From: Candidatus Pantoea persica | Lineage (GTDB): Bacteria > Pseudomonadota > Gammaproteobacteria > Enterobacterales > Enterobacteriaceae | Direction: 5' to 3' | Assembly (NCBI RefSeq): GCF_013753875.1 | Contig: NZ_SMDS01000010.1 | Location: 186,001 to 250,000 of the forward strand | DNA length: 64,000 bases | Shown here: positions 38,612 to 54,385 of the stretch, piece after piece | How positions within the stretch are numbered: the first letter of the stretch is position 1 | Layout: the number at the start of each line of letters is the position of its first letter | The notes under the pieces: model-generated | Database searches by the model: none | Told to the model about the DNA's origin: nothing | What the model saw: only the letters and a program-made list of their open reading frames with translations | Translations under genes and position numbers: made by a program

Positions 38612-40027
38612 TCAGACGTTTTTTAACATCCAGTCAATCTCCGTCGCGGTGACTAGCCGTTCAAACTGCATCAGCTCGTGGCGCTTGCAGCTGTACCAGA
38701 TGGCGCCAAAACGCTCGCCCAGCAGCGTCTGCAGCGGATAGCTGTTTTCGAACTTATATAGCGCGTCGCTCTGGCGCACCGGCAGCGGCATGCCCTCCGC
38801 CTCGTGGCCGTTGCCATGCACCGGCTGCGGCAGCGGCAGCGCGGTGTCCAGCCCGTGCAGGATGCCTGCCAGTATCGCCGACATCACCAGATAGGGGTTG
38901 GCGTCCGCGCCCGCCACTCGATACTCCACGCGGTGGTTTTCTACGTCGCCGCAGGGAATGCGCAGCGCCACAGTGCGGTTGTTGTGCCCCCAAGAGGCGT
39001 GCAGCGGCACGTAGGCCTCCGGCACGAAGCGGCGATAGGCGTTGACGTTGGGCGCCAGCAGCGCCATCGACGCCGGAAGCAGATCGAGCATGCCCGCCAG
39101 CGCACGCTTCAGCAGCGGCGAGTCGCTGCCGTCGTCGGTGGCGAAAGCGTTGTGTTCAGCGTCGTCCAGCATGTTGATATGCACGTGCATGCCGCTGCCC
39201 GCGTACTCCTCGTAGGGCTTCGCCATAAATGTGGCGGTCATGCCGTGGTTTTCCGCCACCTGGCGGATCAGCCTTTTCAGCTGTACCGCGTGCTCGCAGG
39301 CGCTCAACACGTCACGGGTGTGATGCAGGTTGATTTCGAACTGGCCGGGCGAGGCTTCTGCCAGCGCGCCGTCGGCGGGAATGTTCTGCTGACGCGCCAG
39401 CGCGTCGATGTCGCGCAGCACGTCGCCGAAGCGATCGAGATTGTCGACCGAGTAGACCTGGGTCTGCATATTGCGTTCGCCGCTACCCGGCGCACACGGC
39501 GGCTGAATATAGCCGTCGGCGTCGCGGATTTTGTCGACCAGATAGAACTCCAGCTCTACAGCTACCACCGGAAACAGCCCTCGGTTGCGCAGCTGCTGCC
39601 AAAGCCGGTTAAGGACATTACGGGGTTCAACGTCAAAGGGAGTGCCATCTTGGTTGCACATGGTCAACAGAAGCTGCGCGATGTGTTGCGGATCGGATGC
39701 GGAGGGAACTAGGGTGCCGGGTACCGGCATGCAGAGGTTGTCAGGTTCGCCGAGTGACTGCCCTAGCCCGGCTTCTTCGACGGTGTTACCGAGAATATCC
39801 ATGGCGAAAACCGAGGCGGGGAAATAACACCCTTTCTCCAGCGTCACCAGCGCACTGACCGGGATACGCTTACCGCGAAAGACGCCATTTAAATCATTTA
39901 ATAAAATATCGACATACTGCGTTTCCGGATGGCGTTCCAGCCAAGTTTTCACCTCAAGCTGGAACGCGCTGGTTCGTCTCTCTTCACTGTGACACGTGAA
40001 GTCTTTCACTTCCACGAGGTTCGTCAT
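38612..40027 (-). CDS. puuA: Gamma-glutamylputrescine synthetase
   Basis: An intact 471-residue glutamine-synthetase-fold enzyme that ligates glutamate to putrescine using ATP, the first step of the Puu pathway. The start MTNLVEVKDFTCHSEE at 40027 is set by similarity. Motifs seen: YVDILLNDLNGVFRGKRIP, EFYLVDK-type VAVELEFYLVDK (metal Glu), GQFEINLHH, TFMAKPYEEYAGSGMHVHIN (metal His and Glu), NVNAYRRFVPEAYVPLHASWGHNNRTVALRIP and ENHRVEYRVAGADANPYLVMSAIL. Upstream, divergent, is the puuD start. The rest of the pathway in this window is deleted, so the product has no visible onward route. Confidence 0.93.
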   Translation of the reverse strand: MTNLVEVKDFTCHSEERRTSAFQLEVKTWLERHPETQYVDILLNDLNGVFRGKRIPVSALVTLEKGCYFPASVFAMDILGNTVEEAGLGQSLGEPDNLCMPVPGTLVPSASDPQHIAQLLLTMCNQDGTPFDVEPRNVLNRLWQQLRNRGLFPVVAVELEFYLVDKIRDADGYIQPPCAPGSGERNMQTQVYSVDNLDRFGDVLRDIDALARQQNIPADGALAEASPGQFEINLHHTRDVLSACEHAVQLKRLIRQVAENHGMTATFMAKPYEEYAGSGMHVHINMLDDAEHNAFATDDGSDSPLLKRALAGMLDLLPASMALLAPNVNAYRRFVPEAYVPLHASWGHNNRTVALRIPCGDVENHRVEYRVAGADANPYLVMSAILAGILHGLDTALPLPQPVHGNGHEAEGMPLPVRQSDALYKFENSYPLQTLLGERFGAIWYSCKRHELMQFERLVTATEIDWMLKNV

Positions 40028-40237
40028 GTCCCACCCGCCTTCTACCGTTAGTTGGTTTGCGCAATGCTCAAAATAACAGCCACCCATCTAATATAGCGCT
40101 AACACAAAAAGTGTGCAAATGTAACAAGACTGTTTGAGAAACAAACAGCACGTTGCTAGATTGAAAAAAATATTGCACGCTTTACGCTTCTGCACGCCCG
40201 ATCGGTGAATTTTTTGAACAGCAAGTCGAGGAGAGTT

Positions 40238-41007
40238 ATGGGCATTATTTTTGACAAACCCTTGATTGGCGTAGCAATGTGCCATCTGCATCCTCTTAAC
40301 CTCGCACTGGGAGAAACGGAGGCGATTCGCTGTCACGGCGGGCGCATCTACGAGCGCTCCGTCGCCACCGAGGTGAAATATGGCGCGCCCAACCGGGTGA
40401 AAACCGTGCGCGGCAAAGCAAGCGCCACCTTCGTGATTTTCGCTGGCAAGGCCTATCTGCCCTCGCAGCTGGAGCCGCGGCTGAAAAGCATGGCGTGTGG
40501 CTCGCAGATCGTCGCCAGCGAACCGCTGAGCCGCGATCGGGTGCTGGCGCTGCTGCCGAACAACTACTGCGTCGAGGACTGCAACTATCTGCTCGACTAC
40601 TTACGCCCCACCGCGAACAACCAGCTGCTCTACGGCGGCGGCGTGGTTTACGGCGCGCGCAAGCCGCAGGATATCGAGGCGTTGATCCGACCCAAGCTGC
40701 TGCGCACCTTACCCGCAGCTGCGCGACATTCAGTTTAGCTACTGCTGGAGCGGCAACTTCCTGCTGACGCTCTCCAGGCTGCCGCAGTTCGGCCGGCTGG
40801 AGCGCAACGTCCACTTTAGGGAGACAGCGGCCACGGCGTCACCAGCACCCACCTCTCCGGCAAGCTGATTTGCGCGGCGATGCAGAGCGCTTCGACACCT
40901 TTGCGAAGCTGCCGCACCTGCCCTTCCCCAGCGGTCGGCGCTTCAAGGTGCCGCCGACCGCCATGGGCGCCGCCTGGTATACGCTGCGCGACCGGCTCGA
41001 CGTTTAA
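40238..41007 (+). pseudogene. puuD'-'puuB deletion fusion
   Basis: After a good ribosome site (GAGGAGAG) the first 14 codons are the start of PuuD, gamma-glutamyl-GABA hydrolase (MGIIFDKPLIGVAMC), followed at once by the middle of PuuB, the FAD-linked gamma-glutamylputrescine oxidase (HPLNLALGETEAI, GRIYERSVATEVKYG, FVIFAGKAYLPSQLEPRL, LLPNNYCVEDCNYLLDYLR, YGGGVVYGARKPQDIEALI). In E. coli the order is puuA, then divergent puuD-puuR-puuC-puuB, so one deletion removed most of puuD, all of puuR and puuC, and the FAD-binding N-terminus of puuB. Frameshifts near 40725 and 40815 follow. Confidence 0.88.
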
Positions 41008-41017
41008 AAGGCGGAGA

Positions 41018-41837
41018 TTACTCCAGTGGCATTTTCGCCGGGTCGTCGTAGCGGTAGGTGAAGCCCAGCGCGTCGCAGATGCGCGAACCGTCGATCAGCT
41101 TGCCCGTTTCCGCCCGATCGGACGGGACAAAGGTGGGCGACGTCAGGCCCAGCTGGCGCGACACGGCGGGGTAAAAGTCCGCCCGTGCCGCGGATGCTGT
41201 GGCTCGCAGAGGTTGAAGACGCGCCCGCCTGCCGGCGACTGCAGCAGCAGCAGGATAGCGCTGACCACGTCATCCAGATGCACCAGGTTGACGCCGTGTG
41301 CGCCGCGTTGGTCAGCCCGCTTTTTCCCGCGAGGAAGCGGCCGGGATGGCGACTCGGCCCCACCAGGCCCGCCAGGCGCAAAATATCCACCTGGGTGCCG
41401 AGCAGATCGTGCAGCCAGCTCTCAAGCTCAGCCAGCGTCTTGCCCGCCACCGTTTCCGGCTGCAGCGCGCTTCTCTCCGTCATCACGCCGCTGCCGCCGC
41501 CGTAGACCGACGTCGAACTGGTAAAGATAATGTGCGGCACCTGATTAGCCAGCGCGCTGTCTACCACGCTCTGCACCGCCTGCATATAGCTGTCGCCGCC
41601 CTCCGCCGTGCGGCTGGCGGACAGTGTCACCACCAGCGCGTCGGTGTCCAGCAGCGTGGCGAGATCCTCGACGTCGCACGCGATTTCCGGCGTCAGCTGC
41701 AGCTGCACCGCCTCAATGCCGCAGCGGCGCGCCGCCTCGACGCCGTCCGGCGTGGTTTTGCTGCCGGTCACCTGCCAGCCGCGCGCCGTCAGCGCCATCC
41801 CCAGCCAGCCCAGACCGATAATTGCGACCTTTTTCAT
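41018..41837 (-). pseudogene. yeeZ: NAD(P)-binding epimerase-like protein YeeZ
   Basis: Starts MKKVAIIGLGWLGMALTARGWQVTGSKTT at 41837 (a few residues are missing after WLGM), then VDSALANQVPHIIFTSSTSVYGGGSG, VDILRLAGLVGPSRHPGRFLAGK. A frameshift near 41305 moves the rest (LVHLDDV..., ending PAKMPLE) to another frame. The E. coli orthologue lies immediately before hisL as here. Its substrate is not known in any organism to my knowledge. Confidence 0.88.
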
Positions 41838-41914
41838 TTGCTCTCCTGCGCTTGTCTTACTGCTGTTCATCCTTAGTGCGCTCCGACGCCGAACCCGCAA
41901 AGGTTAAAAAAGAG

Positions 41915-41943
41915 TTGCGCATTGGCGCTATCTTCGCTAGGTT
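41915..41943 (+). promoter_or_regulatory. his operon promoter
   Basis: TTGCGC (41915-41920), 17-base spacer and TAGGTT (41938-41943). The -10 TAGGTT is the same as I recall for the Salmonella and E. coli his promoter, and it is followed by the leader gene 45 bases on. Confidence 0.75.
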
Positions 41944-41986
41944 AATCAGCATGCAAATGAATACTCGTTCAGCAACGGAATTTACT

Positions 41987-42031
41987 ATGACGCGCGTTCA
42001 GTTTAATCATCATCACCATCACTCTGACTAG
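41987..42031 (+). CDS. hisL: his operon leader peptide
   Basis: A 14-residue peptide MTRVQFNHHHHHSD. Five consecutive His codons (CAT CAT CAC CAT CAC) sense charged tRNA-His; E. coli has seven. Stalling at these codons when histidine is short lets the antiterminator form. The attenuator hairpin starts 70 bases later. Confidence 0.97.
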   Translation: MTRVQFNHHHHHSD

Positions 42032-42100
42032 TCTTTCAGGCGATGGGTGCTGGGAGACATTCAGCTCTTCCAGTGGTGCGAACGAAATTTTTTAGAGAAC

Positions 42101-42130
42101 CCCCGGAAGATCGTCTTCCGGGGTTTTTTT
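42101..42130 (+). terminator. his attenuator terminator
   Basis: A perfect 10-bp stem CCCCGGAAGA/TCTTCCGGGG, 3-base loop, followed by seven T. Together with hisL it forms the standard attenuation control of the histidine operon. Confidence 0.95.
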
Positions 42131-42182
42131 ATGGGCTGGCGCAACACCTTTTCAGACAGGAATGAAAACGAGGACAGGACCG

Positions 42183-43082
42183 ATGTTAGATAACAAACGC
42201 ATTCGCATAGCTATGCAGAAATCTGGCCGTTTAAGCGATGACTCACGTGAACTGCTGGCGCGCTGCGGCATTAAAATCAACCTGCAGCAGCAGCGCCTGA
42301 TCGCCTTTGCAGAGAACATGCCGATCGATATTCTGCGCGTGCGCGATGACGATATTCCTGGTCTGGTGATGGACGGCGTGGTGGACCTCGGCATCATCGG
42401 CGAGAACGTGCTGGAAGAAGAGCTGCTGACGCGCCGCGCGCAGGGCGAAGATCCGCGCTACCTGACGCTGCGCCGTCTCGACTTCGGCGGCTGCCGCCTG
42501 TCGCTGGCGATGCCGGTGGATGAAGAGTATAGCGGCCCGCAGTGCCTGAATAACGCCCGCATCGCCACCTCCTATCCTCACCTGCTGAAACAGTACCTCG
42601 ACAAAAAAGGCCTTAACTTCAAACCCTGCATGCTGAACGGCTCAGTGGAAGTCGCGCCGCGCGCCGGCCTGGCGGACGCGATTTGCGACTTGGTCTCTAC
42701 CGGCGCCACGCTGGAGGCCAACGGCCTGCGCGAAGTGGAAGTGATCTACCGCTCCAAAGCGGTGCTGATCCAGCGCGACGGCGAAATGGCGGTGGAGAAG
42801 CAGGAGCTGATCGACAAGCTGATGACCCGTATTCAGGGCGTTATCAAGGCGTGCGAATCCAAATACATCATGATGCACGCGCCGAGCGAGCGTCTGGAAG
42901 AGGTGATCCAGCTGCTGCCGGGCGCGGAGCGCCCAACCGTGCTGCCGCTGGCGGGCGATCAGAGCCGCATGGCGATGCACATGGTGAGCAGCGAAACCCT
43001 GTTCTGGGAAATCATGGAAAAACTGAAAGCGCTGGGCGCCAGCTCGATTCTGGTGCTGCCCATTGAAAAGATGATGGAGTAA
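42183..43082 (+). CDS. hisG: ATP phosphoribosyltransferase (long form)
   Basis: First committed step of histidine synthesis: condenses ATP and PRPP, with feedback inhibition by histidine. A 299-residue protein from ATG 42183 ([18 protein letters not shown]). The long, HisZ-independent form has its C-terminal regulatory domain ([17 protein letters not shown] to [11 protein letters not shown]). Conserved segments: [15 protein letters not shown] [65 protein letters not shown] (PRPP loop). Intact; three bases separate it from hisD. Confidence 0.97.
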   Translation: MLDNKRIRIAMQKSGRLSDDSRELLARCGIKINLQQQRLIAFAENMPIDILRVRDDDIPGLVMDGVVDLGIIGENVLEEELLTRRAQGEDPRYLTLRRLDFGGCRLSLAMPVDEEYSGPQCLNNARIATSYPHLLKQYLDKKGLNFKPCMLNGSVEVAPRAGLADAICDLVSTGATLEANGLREVEVIYRSKAVLIQRDGEMAVEKQELIDKLMTRIQGVIKACESKYIMMHAPSERLEEVIQLLPGAERPTVLPLAGDQSRMAMHMVSSETLFWEIMEKLKALGASSILVLPIEKMME

Positions 43083-43085
43083 ACC

Positions 43086-48605
<5,520 letters not shown>

Positions 48606-48612
<7 letters not shown>

Positions 48613-49217
48613 CTACAGAGCAACTGGCTCGCCTCGATTGGGCCAAAACAGAGGGCATGATGCCCGCTATCGTGCAGCACAGCGTCTCCGGCGAAGTGCT
48701 GATGCACGGCTATATAAATCAGGACGCGCTGGCAAAAACCCTAAGCGACGGCCGCGTCACCTTTTTCTCGCGCACCAAACAGCGTCTGTGGACCAAAGGC
48801 GAAACCTCTGGCCACTTTCTCAAAGTAGTGAGCATCACGCCCGACTGCGACAACGACACCCTGCTGATGCTGGCCGACCCCATCGGGCCGACCTGCCACC
48901 GCGGTACCTCCAGCTGCTTCTCACCTGCCGCCCCCAACTGGGTATTCTTGCACCAGCTTGAGCAGCTGCTGGCGTCGCGCAAAAGCGCCGATCCCGCCAG
49001 CTCCTATACCGCGCAGCTCTATGCCAGCGGCACCAAGCGCATTGCGCAGAAGGTGGGCGAAGAAGGCGTGGAGACCGCACTGGCGGCCACGGTCAACGAC
49101 CGCCAAGAGCTAACCAACGAGGCGTCCGATCTGCTTTATCACCTGCTGGTGCTGCTGCAGGATCAGGATCTCGACCTCAGTGCCATTATCAATAATCTAC
49201 GCGCGCGGCATAAGTAG
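48606..49217 (+). CDS. hisI: Phosphoribosyl-AMP cyclohydrolase / phosphoribosyl-ATP pyrophosphatase
   Basis: Bifunctional, 203 residues, steps two and three of the pathway. N-terminal cyclohydrolase: [67 protein letters not shown] (metal cysteines). C-terminal pyrophosphatase: [52 protein letters not shown]. Last gene of the operon; I see no clear hairpin terminator after it. Confidence 0.97.
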
Positions 49218-49298
49218 CAGCGCGCCATGCTGCTCAACGTCGGAAAGCGAACAAGATGTTGAGCGGCACGGTTCTTCTGTTCGCTTCAGGACCCGGCT

Positions 49299-49754
49299 AT
49301 GACCACTTATGACAAACTGATCGCCCTGCTAGATCAGCATCAGGCGCGCTATCGCCTGATGGCGCATGACGTGATCGGTAAGTGCGAGGCGGTGGCGGCT
49401 ATGCGAGGCACGGCGTTGGTGTGTCACGCCAAAGGCAACGGTGAGAAACAGCATGTGCTGGCGGTACTGCCAGCGGATCGGTAGGCGGATTTAGGCAAAG
49501 TGGCGGAAGCGGTCGGCGGCCGACGCGCCTCGCTCGCCAGCCCTGCAGAAGTCGATATGCTGACCGGCTGCGTGTTCGGTGCCATTCCGCCCCTCTCGTT
49601 TCATCCCGATCTGACGCTGGTGGTCGATCCGCTGCTGTTCGTGCGCTATGAGGAGATCGCCTTTAACGCCGGCCGGCTGGATCGGTCGGTCATCGTGAAT
49701 ACTGAGGACTACCGCCGCCTCTGTAATTCTAAATTATTGAAAATAAAACATTAA
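49299..49754 (+). pseudogene. YbaK/EbsC-type aminoacyl-tRNA deacylase
   Basis: MTTYDKLIALLDQHQARYRLMAHDVIGKCEAVAAMRG, a small gap where GxGAKA is expected, LVCHAKGNGEKQHVLAVLPADR, in-frame TAG at 49482-49484, then ADLGKVAEAVGGRRASLASPAEVDMLTGCVFGAIPPLSFHPDLTLVVDP, NAGRLDRSVIVNTEDYRRL. The family hydrolyses mischarged or misactivated amino acids on tRNA; GCVFGAIPP corresponds to the GxxxGxxxP substrate loop. One stop and one short deletion; otherwise well kept. Confidence 0.85.
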
Positions 49755-49854
49755 TTTTCATAACTAGCGCAGGCAGGTACTTTGCTTATTCAACATCACG
49801 ATAAAAGAAGAGACTATAGCCACTCCTGTTTTCTAACGTCTGCGTACCGCGCTG

Positions 49855-50609
49855 ATGACCGCCGTACTGGCAGGCTGCGCCTTTGGCTCGCAGGCAAAAA
49901 TCGCTCAGGTACGTTTCGCGGTCGATCCGACCTATCCCCCTTTTGAGTCCAAAACCCCGCAGGGCAAGCTGGTGGGCTTTGATATCGACCTGGGCAACGC
50001 GCTGTGCGCGCAGATGCAGGTGAAATGCGTCTGGGTGGAAAGCCAGTTCGACGGCATGATCCCGGCGCTGAAGGCGCGCAAGTTCGGCGCCATTCTCTCC
50101 GATATGGATATTACCGAAGAGCGCCTGAAGCAGATCGACTTTACCATGCCGCTCTATGACACCCATACCCAGCTGATTGCGCGCAAAGGCTCCGGCCTGC
50201 AGCCGACCGCCGAGTCGCTGAAGGGCAAAACCGTGGGCGAGGAGCAAGGCACGGTGCAGGAGCGCCATGTGCGCGCCAATTGGCAGCCGTACGGCGTGAC
50301 TATGGTGCCCTACGGCGATCAGGCGCAGGTTGAGAGCGATCTGATCTCCGGTCGTCTCGATGTGGTGTTTACCGATGCGGCGCAGGCGGCCAACGGTTTT
50401 CTGAAGCATCCGCAAGGCAAAGATTTCGAGCTAACCGGCCCGATAGTGCAGACCCGATTATCGGTCCGGGAACAGCCATCGGCCTGCGTAAGGGCGATAG
50501 CGAACTGAAAACCGCGCTGGACAGCGCCTTCGCCGAAATCAAAAAGAACGGCACCTTCGACGCGATTCAGAAGAAGTATTTCGCGACCGATATCTCTATT
50601 CAGCAGTAA
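49855..50609 (+). pseudogene. Basic amino acid ABC binding protein, ArgT/HisJ family
   Basis: A periplasmic solute-binding protein: VRFAVDPTYPPFESKTPQGKLVGFDIDLGNALCAQMQVKC, FDGMIPALKARKFGAILSDMDITEERLKQIDFTMPLYDTHTQLIARKG, DLISGRLDVVFTDAAQA. A frameshift near 50455 separates the tail GPGTAIGLRKGDSELKTALDSAFAEIKKNGTFDAIQKKYFATDISIQQ. The normal start is also lost: the signal peptide begins without a clear initiation codon. No permease or ATPase gene is adjacent. Confidence 0.85.
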
Positions 50610-50716
50610 CCCTGAGGCGACCTAAGTGGCCGCCTGCTTTGATTCGGCACGATACTTTTCTTCATTTTCTGGTCGCAACCTGCGCCCTATTCTAATGACA
50701 GGACAATCAGCGCCCC

Positions 50717-51702
50717 ATGCATCAACAACATCATTCCCTAATCAGCGCCTCGCTGGGCACCCAGCGCGAGATCATCAGCTTCCACTTCGGCGAAGAAAAA
50801 TATAAGCAGGTCTATATTCAGACTGCTCTGCACGGCGACGAGATCCCCGGCATGGCGGTCTCCTGGTATCTGAAACAGAAGCTAATGGCGCTTGAGTCCG
50901 CAGGCCGGCTGCGTGCGGGCTTTACGCTAGTGCCGGTGGCCAACCCGCTGGCGCTGAGCCAGCACTGGCAAGGCACACATCTGGGCCGCTTTCACAGCGA
51001 GTCCGGCCAGGATTTCAACCGCCGCTTCCCCTCGCTGGGTGAGAAGCTGGCGGCGGAGCTGGATGGTTCTCTGACGCCGAACGAAAGTGAAAACAAGCGT
51101 CTGATCCGTGACGCCATCGATCGCCACTATCACGACGTGATCGCCCGAACCGAGCTGGAGGCGCAGCGCTTTACCCTGATGCGCATGGCAAGTCAGGCGG
51201 ACCTGATGATCGATCATCAGCGCGCTGCGAGCGCGGCGGAAGAGCCGGCGATTTCAGCCGAGGTGGCGGCGCCGGTTATCGGCGGCGACGAGCTGGCGCT
51301 GGTCACGGCGAACGCCGAGGATATTGCAGCGCCGCGGCGAGAGCGCTGGAGGCGGTCGAGGTATCGAAAGAGGTCAACGTGATTACCTTGCGCCATACGG
51401 AGCATGCGCCTCTCTCCCCTGCGCTGAAAAAACCGGCGACGCCGCTGGCCGCCTGCAAATATATCCATTCGCCGGTGTCCGGTTTGATTCTGCATCGCAA
51501 AAAGCTGGGCGCGTGGATCCGTCCAGGCGAAGTGGTGGCAGAGGTGGTTGATCCGGTGACAGATTTCGTTACGCCGCTGGTGGCGGAGTATGGCGGCGTG
51601 CTCTACGCGCGGCACTGGGCGAAGTTTGCAACGGCGGGCATGCTGGTAGTGCGGCTGGCGGGAGAGGATGAGGTCAGGAGCGGGGATCTGCTGGTGGGAT
51701 AA
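50717..51702 (+). pseudogene. Succinylglutamate desuccinylase/aspartoacylase-family protein
   Basis: The N-terminal zinc-peptidase part has IQTALHGDEIPGMAVSWYL (HxxE zinc motif as HGDE), GRFHSESGQDFNRRFPSL and a helical stretch to MASQADLMIDHQ. The third zinc ligand segment (LHC/H region) is removed by a deletion of roughly 100 residues after LMIDHQ. After two frame changes the beta-rich C-terminal domain KYIHSPVSGLILHRKKLGAWIRPGEVVAEVVDP, YARHWAKFATAGMLVVRLAG follows. Substrate unknown. Confidence 0.82.
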
Positions 51703-51705
51703 AAA

Positions 51706-51728
51706 AGGCTTCCTGACGGAAGCCTTTT
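51706..51728. terminator. Bidirectional terminator between the desuccinylase pseudogene and gnd
   Basis: 8-bp stem AGGCTTCC/GGAAGCCT with loop TGAC, flanked by A-run and T-run, serving both convergent genes. Confidence 0.88.
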
Positions 51729-51734
51729 TCATAA

Positions 51735-53144
51735 TTAGTCCAGCCACTCGGTGTGGAATACACCGTCTTTATCAATGCGCTTATAGGTATGCGCACCGAA
51801 GTAGTCGCGCTGCGCCTGAATCAGATTGGCAGGCAGCACTTCTGAACGGTAGCTGTCGTAGTAAGCGATAGCGGCAGAGAAGGTCGGCGTCGGGATACCG
51901 TTCTGCACCGCATCGGCAACCACGTCGCGCAGCGCCTGCTGATATTCGTTAGCGATGTTCTTGAAGTAAGGCGCCAGCAGCAGGTTCGCAATGTCCGCAT
52001 TTTCCGCATAAGCATCGGTAATTTTTTGCAGGAACTGTGCGCGGATGATGCAGCCAGCGCGGAAGATTTTCGCGATTTCGCCGTAGTGCAGATCCCAGCT
52101 GTACTGTTCAGAGGCGGCACGCAGCTGAGAGAAGCCCTGAGCATAGGAAACGATTTTGCCCAGATAGAGCGCACGACGCACTTTCTCTACGAATTCCGCT
52201 TTGTCTCCGGTGAACGCCTGCGCCTGCGGGCCGCTCAGCACTTTAGAGGCCGCCACGCGCTGCATCTTTAGAGAGGAGAGATAGCGGGCAAATACTGATT
52301 CAGTGATCAGTGACAGCGGCTCGCCAAGATCCAGGGAGCTCTGGCTGGTCCACTTACCGGTGCCTTTGTTCGCCGCTTCGTCCAAGATGACGTCAACCAG
52401 GTCGTTACCCTCTTCATCTTTCTTGGTGAAGATATCTTTGGTGATGTCGATCAGGTAGCTGCTCAGCTCGCCATTGTTCCACTCGGTGAAGGTTTTCGCC
52501 AGCTCTTCGTTGCTCAGACCCAGCGCGCCTTTCAGCAGCGCATAGGCTTCAGCGATCAGCTGCATATCGCCATACTCGATGCCGTTATGCACCATTTTCA
52601 CATAGTGGCCAGCGCCGTCCGGACCGATATAGGTTACGCAGGCTTCGCCATCTTCCGTGCGCGCAGCGATTTTGTCCAGAATCGGGGCAACCAGTTCGTA
52701 AGCTTCTTTCTGACCGCCAGGCATGATAGACGGACCTTTCAGCGCGCCCTCTTCACCGCCGGATACGCCGGTGCCGATGAAGTTGAAGCCCTGCTCAGAC
52801 AGCTCTTTGTTACGACGAATAGTGTCTTTATAGAAGGTATTACCGCCATCGATCAGGATGTCGCCTTTGTCAAGGTGCGGCGTCAGGGAAGCGATGGTTT
52901 TATCCGTCGCTTCGCCCGCCTGAACCATCAGCAGGATACGACGCGGTTTTTCTAGCGAGTCGACAAATTCTTCGATGGTGTAATAAGGCGCCAGTTTCTT
53001 GCCCGTATTTTCAGCGATAACTTCATCAGTCTTTTCGCGTGAACGGTTAAAGACAGAGACGGTGTAACCGCGGCTTTCAATATTGAGAGCCAGGTTACGG
53101 CCCATTACTGCCATACCTACAACGCCGATCTGTTGCTTGGACAT
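51735..53144 (-). CDS. gnd: 6-phosphogluconate dehydrogenase, decarboxylating
   Basis: Third enzyme of the oxidative pentose phosphate path, giving ribulose-5-phosphate, CO2 and NADPH. 469 residues from ATG 53144, with ribosome site AGGAG 7 bases upstream. Seen: [22 protein letters not shown] (NADP motif GxAxxG), [47 protein letters not shown] with catalytic Lys and Glu, and the C-terminal [19 protein letters not shown]. Intact; the usual right-hand flank of enteric O-antigen clusters, as here. Confidence 0.97.
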   Translation of the reverse strand: MSKQQIGVVGMAVMGRNLALNIESRGYTVSVFNRSREKTDEVIAENTGKKLAPYYTIEEFVDSLEKPRRILLMVQAGEATDKTIASLTPHLDKGDILIDGGNTFYKDTIRRNKELSEQGFNFIGTGVSGGEEGALKGPSIMPGGQKEAYELVAPILDKIAARTEDGEACVTYIGPDGAGHYVKMVHNGIEYGDMQLIAEAYALLKGALGLSNEELAKTFTEWNNGELSSYLIDITKDIFTKKDEEGNDLVDVILDEAANKGTGKWTSQSSLDLGEPLSLITESVFARYLSSLKMQRVAASKVLSGPQAQAFTGDKAEFVEKVRRALYLGKIVSYAQGFSQLRAASEQYSWDLHYGEIAKIFRAGCIIRAQFLQKITDAYAENADIANLLLAPYFKNIANEYQQALRDVVADAVQNGIPTPTFSAAIAYYDSYRSEVLPANLIQAQRDYFGAHTYKRIDKDGVFHTEWLD

Positions 53145-53175
53145 TACATACTCCTGTCTGTGGTCTCGCAGAATA

Positions 53176-54385
53176 TTACCAGTAACACCCTTCACTAAGT
53201 GGCCGATATGTTAACTCAGGATTGCCGATAAGAGGTAATGATTGGTGCGATAGCGGGTTGAAAAAATGAAAAATCATAATTATCAGTAACTTATTGATGT
53301 TATTATAGCTAGCGACCATTTTTTTAGCAGTGAAAAGCGATTCGAATCTGTTGTAAGCCGCTTCGCCATAGCTTTTTGCCTGTTCGGGATTTTGCCAGAT
53401 TTCATCCATTGCCCTACATAATGCCGCCGGATCGGAGGGCGGAACGACCAGACCCGTTTCTCGGTGTATATTAATATAGGTTGTACCGGTTCCGATTTCG
53501 CTTGAGATAAGAGGCTTGGAGTAAAGCGCGCCTTCCAGCAGCGAAATGCCAAATGCCTCTGAACGCAAGTGAGACGGGAATACCAGACATGTACTTAATT
53601 GTAATAATGCTGCTTTGTTACTGTCGCCAAGCGCACCGAGAAAATGAATATTATTAACCGATAGCTTTGTTGCCTGTGCTTTCAGTTCCGTTGCAATCAG
53701 ACCGGCGCCGACAACAACAATAGGGTAGCGGCTATTTTTAGCTGCCTCGATTAAAATATGTAAACCTTTATAATAGCGGAAAGTACCTATAAACAGAAAG
53801 AACCCGTGAGGGTAAATTGCTTTCCATTTTTCAAGTACCTCTGCGTCATTATTTTGATAAAAAGTCTTATCGAGACCGTAAGGAATAACATCAACTTTTT
53901 CTTTAAACTGCTGCAAGACAGGACTACTTTCAACGTGATTTGACGATGCAACAACCATGTGTTCAACTGATTTAAGAAAGCAAGTCATAAATGGTTCATA
54001 AAGTTTAAGCAAAGTCTTTTTTTAACAATATTAGAATGATAACTGACCACTGAAAGTTTTTTATATCTGCAGCAAAATGCATAAGGTGCATAAATGAATA
54101 AGGGAAATGATAGTTAATAATATCGGTAGATTGCGAAAACCTTCGAAAGGTCGGCACCGCTTTAAAAGAAAAAGGCGTTGATGCAAATTCGCAGAACGTT
54201 TTCACACGATGAATCGTATGATGGTCAAGTATTGAAACTTCCTCTTTAAAATCCGGGCTGTGGGTAAGAACGGTGGAATGTATGCCTTCTTTTACCCCAC
54301 CTTCGGCAAGTTGATAGATTACCTGCTCAATGCCGCCGAATGTATCCGGATAATATGTTTTATAGCAGTGTAGAACATTGATCAT
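53176..54385 (-). pseudogene. GT4-type glycosyltransferase, frameshifted
   Basis: The N-terminal half at 54005-54385 (MINVLHCYKTYYPDTFGGIEQVIYQLAEGG) overlaps the end of the preceding glycosyltransferase by ATGA. The C-terminal half at 53176-54012 has VDVIPYGLDKTFY, FFLFIGTFRYYKGLHILIEAA, LVFPSHLRSEAFGISLLEGALYSKPLISSEIGTGT (the E-x7-E motif). Two single-base changes in poly-A runs near 54010-54045 break the frame, and the very C-terminus also looks shifted. It is AT-rich compared with gnd and gal genes, as O-antigen genes usually are. Confidence 0.82.

Noticed and set aside
38804..39712. A 302-codon plus-strand frame inside puuA
   Set aside because: Shadow of the intact puuA; rich in His, Arg and Gln with no recognisable motif.
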